DNA of 64,000 nt from Burkholderiales bacterium (GTDB lineage Bacteria; Pseudomonadota; Gammaproteobacteria; Burkholderiales; SG8-39), in contig JAOAFL010000097.1 of assembly GCA_026416295.1 (NCBI GenBank), positions 1 through 64,000 of the forward strand, given 5' to 3'. Both the position numbers and the translations under genes were made by a program. The notes beneath the pieces are model-generated. The model saw only the letters and a list, made by a program, of their open reading frames with translations, did not search any database and had not been told where the DNA came from. Shown here piece by piece: positions 42,207 through 49,960 of the stretch (the stretch's first letter is position 1; every line of letters begins with the position of its first letter).

Positions 42207-45143
42207 GTGAGCGCCTCGGACGCGATCATAGCGGATGCCGACGAGCGCGCACGCGCGCTCGATCCGACGCGCTCGTTCATCGTGCAGGCGCCGGCGGGCT
42301 CGGGCAAGACCTCGCTGCTGGTTGCCCGTTACCTTCGGTTGCTCGAGACTGCGCGTCGCCCCGAGGAGGTGCTCGCGATCACCTTCACGCGCAAGGCCGC
42401 CGCCGAGATGCGCCGGCGCGTGCTCGAGGCGCTGCCCGCGCGCGCCGACGTCGCGCACCGGCTGCGCATCGAAACGATCGACGCGTTCTGCCTCTCGCTC
42501 GCGCGGCAACTGCCGGTGCCGGCGAAATTCGGCGTGCCGCCGGGCATCGCCGAGGACGCGCGCCCGCTCTATCGCGAGGCGGCGCAGCGCGCGCTCGCGG
42601 ACCCCGCGTGCCCGGCGGTCGCGCGGCTGCTCGCGCACCTCGACGGCCACGTCGCGCTCGCGGTCGATCTGCTCGCGGCGATGCTCGCGCGGCGCGACCA
42701 GTGGCTGCGCCACGCCGGCCGCACGCCGACGCGCGAGGACCTGGAGGCGGCGCTCGCGCGCGAGCGCGAGCGGCTCATCGCGCAGGCGCGCGCGCTCGAT
42801 GCGCGCGCCTCGGTCGAGTTCGCGCGCGAGGTGCTCACCGCGAAGGGCGAATGGCGCAAGCGCGCGCCGGCGGCGCTCGCGGCCGCCGGCAACGAGCGGC
42901 TGCGCGCGGCGCTCGCGGCGCTCCTTGCGCTTCCGCCCGAGCGCTACAGCGACGCGCAGTGGGAGGCGCTCGAGGCGCTCCTTGCGGTGCTGCGGCTCGC
43001 GGTGGCCGAACTGAAGCTCGTGTTCGCCGAGGCCGGCGCGTGCGATTTCACCGAGATCGCGCAGGGCGCGGTGCGCGCGCTCGGCACGCCCGACGCCCCG
43101 ACCGACCTTCTGCTCGCGCTCGACTACCGCATTCACCACGTGCTGGTGGACGAGTTCCAGGACACCTCGCTCAGCCAGCGCGAGCTGCTCGTGTGCCTCA
43201 CCGCCGGCTGGACGCCGGGCGACGGCCGGACGCTGTTTCTCGTCGGGGACCCGATGCAGAGCATCTACCGGTTTCGCGACGCCGACGTCGGCATCTTCCT
43301 GCGCACCTGGCGCGAAGGGCTGCCGAACGTCGCGCTGGAGCGCATCCGCCTGAAGACCAACTTCCGTTCGCAGGCGGCGCTGGTCGCCTGGGTGAACGAG
43401 ACGTTTCGCCGCGTGCTGCCCGAGCGCGAGGACGAGGCGAGCGGCGCGGTGCCCTTTTCGGCGGCCGCGCCGCACCCGGCGAACGAGGCGCTGCCCGGGC
43501 CGGCGGTGCAGTGGCACGCGCCGGCCGACGAGGCCGAGCAGGCGGCGCTCGTCGTGCAGCTCGTTCGCGCGGCCGAAGGCGATTGCGCGCTGCTCGTGCG
43601 CAACCGCAGCGCGCTCGCCGAGATCGTGCCGGCGCTCAAGCGCGCGGGCGTGCGCTTTCGCGCGATCGAGATCGAGCACCTGGGCGAGAAACAGGTGGTG
43701 CAGGACCTGTTCGCCCTCGCGCGCGCGCTCGCGCACCCGGCCGACCGCGTCGCCTGGCTCGCGCTCGCGCGCGCGCCCTGGTGCGGCATGACGCTCGCGC
43801 AACTCGGCCGCGCGCTCGAAGGCCGAAGCGGCACCGTCTGGTCGCTGCTTGCCGAGGTGCCGGAGGCGGCGCGCCTTCGCGCGGCGCTCGCGCCGGCGCT
43901 CGAGGCGCGAGGGCGCGCGAGCCTGCGCAGCCGGGTCGAGGGCGCTTGGCTCGCCCTCGGCGGCCCGGCGTGCGTCGCCGATCCGACGGAGCTCGAGGAC
44001 GCCGAGATCTTCTTCGACGCGCTCGAGCGGCTCGAGCGGGCGGGCGAGGCGGACTTCGCGCGCCTTTCCGAGCTGATCGAGGAGCTTTACGCCGCGCCCG
44101 ACACCGCCGCCGGCGAGCGCGACCTGCAGGTGATGACCATCCACAAGGCAAAAGGGCTCGAGTTCGACACGGTCATCGTGCCGGGGCTGCACCGCGGGCC
44201 GGGCGCGAGCGAGCCGCCGCTCATGCTCTGGCGCGAGCGCGCCGACGCCTCGCTCCTGCTTGCGCCGATCAAGCCGACGGGCGCTGACGCCGATCCGCTC
44301 TACGAGTACCTGAAGAGGCTCGAGCGCGAGGCCGAGCAGCACGAGGCGGGACGCCTGCTCTACGTCGCGGCGACGCGCGCGCGTCGCCGCCTGCACCTTC
44401 TCGCCTGTCCGCAAAGGACGATGCCGCCGCGACGCAGCCTGCTCGCCTGCGCGTGGGAGGCGGCGAAGCCGCACTACGAGGGCCTCGTGCCGCCGGCGCG
44501 CGAGGCGCCGCGCGCCGAGCAACGGTGCGCCCCGTTCGTGCTGAAGCGGCTGCCGCCCGAGTGGCGGATTCCCGAGCCGCCGCCCGCCGCTGCGTGGCAG
44601 CCGCGCCCGCCGGCGCAGCGGACGCACGAAGACGTCGAATTCAGCTGGGCGGGCGAAACGATGCGCCAGGTCGGAACGGTCGTTCACCGCTGGCTGCTCG
44701 TCATCGCCGCAGACGGCCTGCGCGGCTGGAACGCGCGGCGCGTCGCCGCGCTGCGCCGCGAGTTCGAGCGCGACCTCGCGCGCCGGGGGGCGCAGGCGCC
44801 GCGCGCGGCGGCCGCGCTCGTCGCCGCGGCGCTCAGGAACACGCTCGCCGATCCTCGCGGGCGCTGGCTGCTCGGCCCGCATCGGGAAGCCTTGAGCGAG
44901 TACCGGATCTCGACGCCGTGCGGGCGCTACGCGATCGACCGCGTGTTTCGCGACGCCGACGGCACGCTTTGGGTGGTCGATTTCAAGACCGGCCGGCACG
45001 AGGGCGCCGACCTCGAGGGCTTTCTCGAGCGCGAAATGCAGCGCTACGCCGCGCAGCTCGACGCCTACGCGCGCGCGCTCGGTGGCGCGCGCCGCGGACT
45101 CTACTTTCCGCTGCACGCCGCCTGGCGCGAGTATCCGGACTGA
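42207..45143 (+). CDS. AddA-like UvrD/RecB-type helicase-nuclease
   Basis: 978 aa from GTG 42207. Superfamily 1A helicase motifs: Walker A (IVQAPAGSGKTSLLVARYLR), Ia (LAITFTRKAAAEMRRRV), II (VLVDEFQDTS), III (LVGDPMQSIYRFRDADV), V (MTIHKAKGLEFDTVIVPG) and VI (LLYVAATRARRRLHLL). The C-terminal PD-(D/E)XK nuclease has YAIDRVFRDADGTLWVVDFK and a later Q/Y segment (YAAQLDAYARAL). With the AddB-like protein it should resect DNA ends for RecA. Because of the inverted gene between them, this one needs its own promoter inside the peroxiredoxin gene or readthrough across it. Confidence 0.92.
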   Translation: MSASDAIIADADERARALDPTRSFIVQAPAGSGKTSLLVARYLRLLETARRPEEVLAITFTRKAAAEMRRRVLEALPARADVAHRLRIETIDAFCLSLARQLPVPAKFGVPPGIAEDARPLYREAAQRALADPACPAVARLLAHLDGHVALAVDLLAAMLARRDQWLRHAGRTPTREDLEAALARERERLIAQARALDARASVEFAREVLTAKGEWRKRAPAALAAAGNERLRAALAALLALPPERYSDAQWEALEALLAVLRLAVAELKLVFAEAGACDFTEIAQGAVRALGTPDAPTDLLLALDYRIHHVLVDEFQDTSLSQRELLVCLTAGWTPGDGRTLFLVGDPMQSIYRFRDADVGIFLRTWREGLPNVALERIRLKTNFRSQAALVAWVNETFRRVLPEREDEASGAVPFSAAAPHPANEALPGPAVQWHAPADEAEQAALVVQLVRAAEGDCALLVRNRSALAEIVPALKRAGVRFRAIEIEHLGEKQVVQDLFALARALAHPADRVAWLALARAPWCGMTLAQLGRALEGRSGTVWSLLAEVPEAARLRAALAPALEARGRASLRSRVEGAWLALGGPACVADPTELEDAEIFFDALERLERAGEADFARLSELIEELYAAPDTAAGERDLQVMTIHKAKGLEFDTVIVPGLHRGPGASEPPLMLWRERADASLLLAPIKPTGADADPLYEYLKRLEREAEQHEAGRLLYVAATRARRRLHLLACPQRTMPPRRSLLACAWEAAKPHYEGLVPPAREAPRAEQRCAPFVLKRLPPEWRIPEPPPAAAWQPRPPAQRTHEDVEFSWAGETMRQVGTVVHRWLLVIAADGLRGWNARRVAALRREFERDLARRGAQAPRAAAALVAAALRNTLADPRGRWLLGPHREALSEYRISTPCGRYAIDRVFRDADGTLWVVDFKTGRHEGADLEGFLEREMQRYAAQLDAYARALGGARRGLYFPLHAAWREYPD

Positions 45144-45162
45144 GGACGGGTCGGCTGCGCGC

Positions 45163-46776
45163 TCAGGTGCCGGCGCCGTCTGCGCGCGCGCGCGGGTCGG
45201 CGCGCCAGGCGAGCGCGCACCAGTCGTAGTCCTTGCCCTGCTCGAAGAGTTCGGTGAGCTTCGCGAAGCGGCTGCGCGTGCCGTGCAGCACCTCGGCGAC
45301 GAGTCCGGGGATGAAGCGCCCGCGCGGCAGTACGAGCGTGGGTGTCCGGCTCGCCCCGTCGGCGAGCACGATCGCTTCCACGTGCTCGTAGGCGAGCGCG
45401 CCGGTCGCGCTTTCCCAGTGGCCTGCCATGCGGTCTTCCGGCCCGAGCACCCGCAGCCAGACGCTCACCGGCTTTTTCGAGAGCAGCTCGAACTCGGCCT
45501 GCAACACGCCGCCCGCGCCCATCTCCAAGCGGCGGATGACCGCGAGCCACCATTGACCGGCGTCCGCCGCGCGCAGCGCCGCGAGCGTACCCACCTCGGC
45601 CCAGTCGCCTTCGGGCGGCGGGGCGATCGCGTGCAGCACCCGGCGTCCGGCCTCGCGCAGCGGCCAGGTTTCGAGCGGCTCGAATTCCGCCGCGTCTTCG
45701 TCGGCGAGCCCCACGTTCGCCGCGTGCGGCAGGTAGTGGCACACGGTGTGAAAGCCGTGCGCGACGACGAGCCCCTCGCGCAGTTCGACCAGGCCGCGCT
45801 CGTCCGGCGGCGGCGTCGCGCCCCAGTACTTCAGGAACTGGCGCAGCACCGTCACCTTCTGACCGGGCGAGAATTCGCGCGCAAGGCGCGCATCCTCGTC
45901 GAGCATCGACAGTTCCTGATGCGCGATCATGCGCGCGAGCTTGGCGAGCGCCTCCTGCGCGCCGAGATAGCGCAGGCCGGGGGCCGGCGGCCGCGGCGCG
46001 CGGGCGTCGAGGCGCGCGGGTGCGACGCCCGCGGCGAGGTCGAGCGCATGCGTTGCGCCCGCAAACGGCTCGGGCGAGAGCCGGCCGGCGCCGGCGAAGC
46101 GCTCGGCGATCCGCCAGGCGGCGTCGATTTCCTCCGGCGGCAGGCGCTCGGGGGCCGCGATCGCGACGAGCAGACACTTCATCGCTTCGGCGAGCGGCGT
46201 GCTGTAGCGCGCCTCCCGCGGATAGGCGTGCGTCGGCGCATCGAGCAGGCCGGCGTGTTCGCAGCGCAGGATGAGCCCGTAGAGCCCTTCCCAGGAGGCG
46301 GCGGGCAGCGGCTCGTAGTGCAGCATGCGCAGGCGCATTTCGCCGGCGCGCGCGCGGATCGCGCGCGCGGCGATCGCCGCAAGGGGCCCGCGCACCGCCT
46401 CGTCGGCGCGCGCCGCGGGCAGCGATTCGCGCGCGCAGCGCGCATACGCCTCGGCGAGTGCCGCCCAGAACTCGTGCGCGACGGTCCATGCGAACCGGCC
46501 GCTCGCGCTGCGCAGCCGCGGGTCCTTGAAGTAGCGCAGCATCAGCGCCCGCTCGGGCGCGCGGCCCGCGTCGTCGAGCAGCTCGATCACCGCAAGGCGC
46601 GTCGTCGGCCGGAAATCCGGCGCCTCGGCGACCGAGCGCAGCCACTGCGCAAGCTCGCCGAGAAAGCGGTGCATGTCGTCGGCCGGAAGCGCGGCGACGA
46701 GCGCTTTCGCCGCCTCGACGCTGTGCAGCGGATGCCGCTCGTCGCCCCGCCTGAGGCGGTCGAGAAAATCGAGCAT
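45163..46776 (-). CDS. Large conserved hypothetical protein, possible PilZ-like C-terminal domain
   Basis: 537 aa, cytoplasmic, no signal or membrane segment. Residues 1-370 are helical and Ala/Leu/Arg-rich without a motif I recognise. The C-terminal 150 residues (WWLAVIRRLEMGAGGVLQAE, ELLSKKPVSVWLRVL, TPTLVLPRGRFIPGLVAEVL) read like the beta-barrel of PilZ-like c-di-GMP-related proteins, though the canonical RxxxR...D/NxSxxG motif is not seen. A TTGAC-N4-GTCAA dyad lies about 35-45 bp upstream of the start. Function is open. Confidence 0.6.
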   Translation of the reverse strand: MLDFLDRLRRGDERHPLHSVEAAKALVAALPADDMHRFLGELAQWLRSVAEAPDFRPTTRLAVIELLDDAGRAPERALMLRYFKDPRLRSASGRFAWTVAHEFWAALAEAYARCARESLPAARADEAVRGPLAAIAARAIRARAGEMRLRMLHYEPLPAASWEGLYGLILRCEHAGLLDAPTHAYPREARYSTPLAEAMKCLLVAIAAPERLPPEEIDAAWRIAERFAGAGRLSPEPFAGATHALDLAAGVAPARLDARAPRPPAPGLRYLGAQEALAKLARMIAHQELSMLDEDARLAREFSPGQKVTVLRQFLKYWGATPPPDERGLVELREGLVVAHGFHTVCHYLPHAANVGLADEDAAEFEPLETWPLREAGRRVLHAIAPPPEGDWAEVGTLAALRAADAGQWWLAVIRRLEMGAGGVLQAEFELLSKKPVSVWLRVLGPEDRMAGHWESATGALAYEHVEAIVLADGASRTPTLVLPRGRFIPGLVAEVLHGTRSRFAKLTELFEQGKDYDWCALAWRADPRARADGAGT

Positions 46777-46809
46777 GCGCCGAGGCTAGCGCCCGGTGCC
46801 GCCCGTCGT

Positions 46810-46823
46810 TTGACGCCGGTCAA
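46810..46823 (-). promoter_or_regulatory. CRP/FNR-type dyad upstream of the 537-aa gene
   Basis: TTGACGCCGGTCAA is a perfect dyad with the 14-bp geometry of FNR/DNR boxes (TTGAT-N4-ATCAA), 8 of 10 half-site bases matching. It lies in the 60-bp gap between cbpM and the 537-aa gene. The palindrome is certain, the regulator is inferred. Confidence 0.45.
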
Positions 46824-46836
46824 GCGTGCCGCGCGT

Positions 46837-47118
46837 TCACTCGAGCCCTGCGCGGCGCAGCCGGGCGCGCAACGCGTCGAGCTCTTCCAGCGCGTCGGCG
46901 ACGAGCGCTGCGAGCTCCGGCACCGCCTCGAAATCGCGCTCGAGCCCGCGCATGCGGCGCGCGCGCCGCAGCGCCGCGGCTCCGAAGCGCCACTCCTCGA
47001 CCGTCGCACCCGCGGCCGGAAACAGCCCTTCGCGCACCCGCGCGATCACCCACTCGCGCTCGACCGCGCAGGCGGTGCACAGCTCTTCCAGCGTGAGCCA
47101 GTCGTCCTCGTGCGTCAT
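46837..47118 (-). CDS. cbpM: Chaperone modulator CbpM (MerR-like)
   Basis: 93 aa. It begins [20 protein letters not shown] with [17 protein letters not shown], the MerR-like fold of CbpM, followed by a helical C-terminus ([18 protein letters not shown]). CbpM binds the J-domain of CbpA and inhibits its co-chaperone and DNA-binding activities. The start overlaps the cbpA stop (ATGA), so the pair is co-translated, as in E. coli. Confidence 0.9.
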   Translation of the reverse strand: MTHEDDWLTLEELCTACAVEREWVIARVREGLFPAAGATVEEWRFGAAALRRARRMRGLERDFEAVPELAALVADALEELDALRARLRRAGLE

Positions 47119-48023
47119 CGGTGCTGTTCGCTCCATTGCCGGCGCGCGTCGAAGGCGGTCTCGCGCGCGAGCGCTTCGTAAAGCTCGCGCACGCGGGCGC
47201 GGTCGGCCGGCGGCACGACCACCTGGATGTGGAGATAGAGGTCGCCCGGCGGCTGCGACGGAATGCCCTTGCCGCGCACCCGCAGCGCGCGGCCGCTCTG
47301 CGCGCCGGGCGGGATGCGGACGTTCAGCTGTCCGCCCGGGTAGTGGACCGGAACGACCGCACCGAGGGCCGCCTCCCAGGGCGCGACCGGCAGCGTGAGA
47401 TGCACGTCGCGGCCGTCGGCGCGGTAGCGCGGGTCGGGCCGGAACTGCACTTCGAGCAGCAGGTCGCCCGAGGGCGCCTGTCCGGCAAGGCGAAGGATCT
47501 GCCCTTCGCGCACCCCTTGAGGAATCCGCACTTCCAGCGTGCGCGCGGCGCTCGCCAGTCGCCCGTGCGGGTCGAGGTGCGGCACGCGCAGCGTCACCTG
47601 CCGCGTCGCGCCGCGGTAGGCGTCTTCCAGATCGAGCAGGATCTTCGCGTAGTGGTCGCCGCGGTGCATTCCGGCGCGCGCGCCCATGCGCCCGAAAAGC
47701 TCCGAGAAGAAGTCGCTGAACTCGAAGGCCTCGGGACCGAAGTCGCGCGCGCTGAACTCGAACCCCGCGTCCCAGCCCGGCGGGGGGTGAAATTCCTCGC
47801 CCGCGCGATGGCCGGCCGCGAGCCGATCGTACGCGGCGCGCTTTTCCGGGTCGGAAAGCACCGCGTACGCCTCGTTGATCTCCTTCATGCGCTCGGCCGC
47901 GTCCGGTTCCTTGGACACGTCCGGGTGGTACTTGCGCGCGAGCCTGCGGTAGGCGCGCTTGATCTCCTCGGCGGTCGCGCCGCGCGCAACCCCGAGCGTC
48001 TCGTAATAGTCCCTGAACTGCAC
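47115..48023 (-). CDS. cbpA: Curved DNA-binding protein / DnaJ-class co-chaperone
   Basis: 302 aa from GTG 48023. The J-domain (1-65) has the HPD motif ([13 protein letters not shown]); then a Gly/Phe-poor linker and the DnaJ C-terminal substrate-binding domain ([40 protein letters not shown]). The zinc-finger region of true DnaJ is absent, as expected for CbpA. It stimulates DnaK. The gene is divergent from the hsp20 pair and has a sigma32-type promoter. Confidence 0.93.
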   Translation of the reverse strand: MQFRDYYETLGVARGATAEEIKRAYRRLARKYHPDVSKEPDAAERMKEINEAYAVLSDPEKRAAYDRLAAGHRAGEEFHPPPGWDAGFEFSARDFGPEAFEFSDFFSELFGRMGARAGMHRGDHYAKILLDLEDAYRGATRQVTLRVPHLDPHGRLASAARTLEVRIPQGVREGQILRLAGQAPSGDLLLEVQFRPDPRYRADGRDVHLTLPVAPWEAALGAVVPVHYPGGQLNVRIPPGAQSGRALRVRGKGIPSQPPGDLYLHIQVVVPPADRARVRELYEALARETAFDARRQWSEQHR

Positions 48024-48062
48024 GCAAGCCCTCGCCGGCTGGCCGCTGATCGGACCGCAGGT

Positions 48063-48090
48063 ATATCCGGGCCGACCGCGGGATTTCAAG
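48063..48090 (-). promoter_or_regulatory. Sigma32 (RpoH) type promoter of cbpA-cbpM
   Basis: On the minus strand CTTGAAA (48090-48084), a 13-bp spacer and CCGGATAT (48070-48063) compare with the consensus CTTGAAA-N13/14-CCCCATnT. The -35 is perfect; the -10 differs at two positions. Confidence 0.6.
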
Positions 48091-48103
48091 CCGCGCCGGG
48101 GCG

Positions 48104-48131
48104 CTTGAAATCGCGCACGGCTCCCCCACCT
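48104..48131 (+). promoter_or_regulatory. Sigma32 (RpoH) type promoter of the hsp20 pair
   Basis: CTTGAAA (48104-48110), a 13-bp spacer and CCCCACCT (48124-48131) match CTTGAAA-N13/14-CCCCATnT with one difference. It lies about 30 bp before the first hsp20 start. The -35 forms a perfect inverted repeat (GATTTCAAG-N13-CTTGAAATC, 48082-48112) with the divergent cbpA -35. Confidence 0.78.
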
Positions 48132-48162
48132 GCGGGTCGAGGCATCCGACGACGGGGGACTC

Positions 48163-48600
48163 ATGAACGAACTTTCGCTTTTTCCGCGCGATCTGCTCGC
48201 GGAGATGGATCGCCTGCAGCGCCGCCTGATGCAGGCGTTCGACCTGTCGCCGAGCATCCGTGGCTTTGCCCGCGGCTACCCGGCGCTGAATGCGGGCGGA
48301 ACGCCCGAGTCGGCCGAGATCTACGCGTTCGCGCCGGGACTCGATCCGGCGACGATCGAGGTTCAGGTCGAGCGCGGCGTGCTCTCGATCTCGGGCGAGC
48401 GCAAGTCCGAACTGCCCGAGGCGGACGACAAATCGACCGTGCACGTCAACGAGCGGTTCGCGGGACGGTTTCACCGGGTGGTGACGCTCGCCGACGACCT
48501 CGACCCGAACGCGGTGCACGCGCGCTATCGCGACGGCGTGCTGCACGTGAGCATCAAGCGCAAGGCGGCGGCGCGTCCGCGCCGGATCGCCGTCGAGTGA
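48163..48600 (+). CDS. Hsp20/alpha-crystallin small heat shock protein (first copy)
   Basis: 145 aa. An N-terminal helical segment ([20 protein letters not shown]) precedes an alpha-crystallin domain at about 45-140, with the beta strands [20 protein letters not shown] and [11 protein letters not shown] and the conserved [20 protein letters not shown] and DGVLHVSI. It holds unfolding proteins for DnaK/ClpB refolding. The next gene is a divergent paralogue 12 bp downstream. It is likely under sigma32 control. Confidence 0.92.
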   Translation: MNELSLFPRDLLAEMDRLQRRLMQAFDLSPSIRGFARGYPALNAGGTPESAEIYAFAPGLDPATIEVQVERGVLSISGERKSELPEADDKSTVHVNERFAGRFHRVVTLADDLDPNAVHARYRDGVLHVSIKRKAAARPRRIAVE

Positions 48601-48612
48601 CAGGAGGACGCG

Positions 48613-48999
48613 ATGAACGCCAACATCCAGGAATCCGCGACCGCGCGGCGCAGCGGTCAGCCTGAACCGGCGGCGCTCGTGCCGCCGGTCGACGTGATCG
48701 AGGACGCCTCCGGCATCACGCTCTACGCCGACGTGCCGGGCGTGCCGAAGGACCGGCTGAACCTCCGCGTGGACGGCGATACGCTGATCATCGAGGGCGA
48801 GATGGCGCTCGAGATCCCGCGCGACATGGAGGCGACGCATGTCGAGGTGAGCGTGCCCCGCTACCGGCGCGTGTTCACGCTGTCGCGCGATCTGGACACC
48901 GAGAACATGAGCGCCGAACTCCGGCACGGTGTGCTCAAGCTGCGCATTTCGAAAGCCGAGGCGGCGCGCCCGCGGCGAATCGAGGTGCGGGCGGAGTAG
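48613..48999 (+). CDS. Hsp20/alpha-crystallin small heat shock protein (second copy)
   Basis: 128 aa after AGGAGG. Alpha-crystallin domain: VDVIEDASGITLYADVPGVP, LNLRVDGDTLIIEGEM, YRRVFTLSRDLDTENMSAEL and HGVLKLRISKAE. Its N-terminus (Ala/Gln/Pro-rich) differs from the first copy, and the two proteins are only moderately similar, so they may form mixed oligomers as IbpA/IbpB do. Part of the same operon. Confidence 0.92.
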   Translation: MNANIQESATARRSGQPEPAALVPPVDVIEDASGITLYADVPGVPKDRLNLRVDGDTLIIEGEMALEIPRDMEATHVEVSVPRYRRVFTLSRDLDTENMSAELRHGVLKLRISKAEAARPRRIEVRAE

Positions 49000-49054
49000 G
49001 CGCACCGCGGCGAGCGATTGCGGCCGCCGTCTGCGCGCAAGGGTAGGGCGAGAC

Positions 49055-49931
49055 TTGGCCCTGCGGGCGCTCGCGCGCGTCATCGCCTCGGTGCCGGCCT
49101 CCGACGGCGCGGGGGTGCAGCTGCGGCGCAGCCTCGGCGCGACGCCGCAGGCGCGGCTCGATCCGTTTCTGCTCTTCGACGAGTTCGGCTCGGACGAGCC
49201 GCGCGACTACCTCGCCGCTTTTCCGGCGCATCCGCACCGCGGCTTCGAGACGGTGACGTACATGCTCGAAGGCCGCATGCGTCACGAGGACAGCGCCGGT
49301 CACCGTGGCGACCTCGGCCCGGGCGACGTGCAGTGGATGACGGCCGGGCGCGGGATCGTTCATTCCGAGATGCCGCAGCAGAGCGACGGGCGCCTGCGCG
49401 GCTTTCAGCGCTGGCTGAATCTGCCGGCGGCCGAGAAGATGAAACCGGCGGCCTGGCGAGACATCCCGGCCCGCGACATCCCCCAGCTCGAACCGGCGCC
49501 CGGGGGTGCGCGTTCGGCTGATCGCCGGGCGACCGGGCGCGACGCGCGGGCCGGTCGCGGGCGGCTCGACCGATCCGTACGATCTCGATCTGGAGCTCGC
49601 CGCCGGGGCGTCGTTCGCCGTGCCGCTGCCTGCGGGGCACAACGCGTTCGTCTACGCGTTCGAGGGCGACGCGGCGGTGGACGAGGGGCGCGGGGTCGCC
49701 GCGCTCGCGCGGCACGCCGCCGGCGTGCTCGGCGCAGGCGATGCGGTCGCGCTGCGCGCCGGCGGCGAGGGCGCGCGCGTGCGGGTGCTCGCCGCGCGAC
49801 CGATCGGCGAGCCGGTGGTTCAGTACGGCCCGTTCGTGATGAACACGCGCGAGGAGATCGAGCAGGCGATCGCCGACTATCGCGCCGGGCGGCTCGGCGG
49901 CTCGCAGGCGCGCGACGCCGCCGCGCCCTGA
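49055..49931 (+). pseudogene. Pirin family gene interrupted by a frameshift
   Basis: Two frames together make one pirin. The first (from about TTG 49055) encodes LDPFLLFDEFGSDEPRDYLA, the metal-binding HPHRGFETVTYMLEGRMRHE and WMTAGRGIVHSEMPQQ, and runs in frame to IPQLEPAP. The second resumes with VRLIAGRPG, LPAGHNAFVYAFEG and GEPVVQYGPFVMNTREEIEQ to 49931. The break is a run of five G at 49502-49506; four G would restore APGVRVRLIAG. Either an indel (biological or sequencing) or a recent pseudogene. Intact pirins are cupin proteins, some with quercetinase activity. Confidence 0.85.
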
Positions 49932-49960
49932 TGCGGCCTGACCGCGGCGTCGCCGCGGCC

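Noticed and set aside
48082-48112. Inverted repeat considered as a CIRCE (HrcA) element
   Set aside because: CIRCE is TTAGCACTC-N9-GAGTGCTAA. The repeat here is GATTTCAAG-N13-CTTGAAATC and is better explained by two RpoH -35 boxes.
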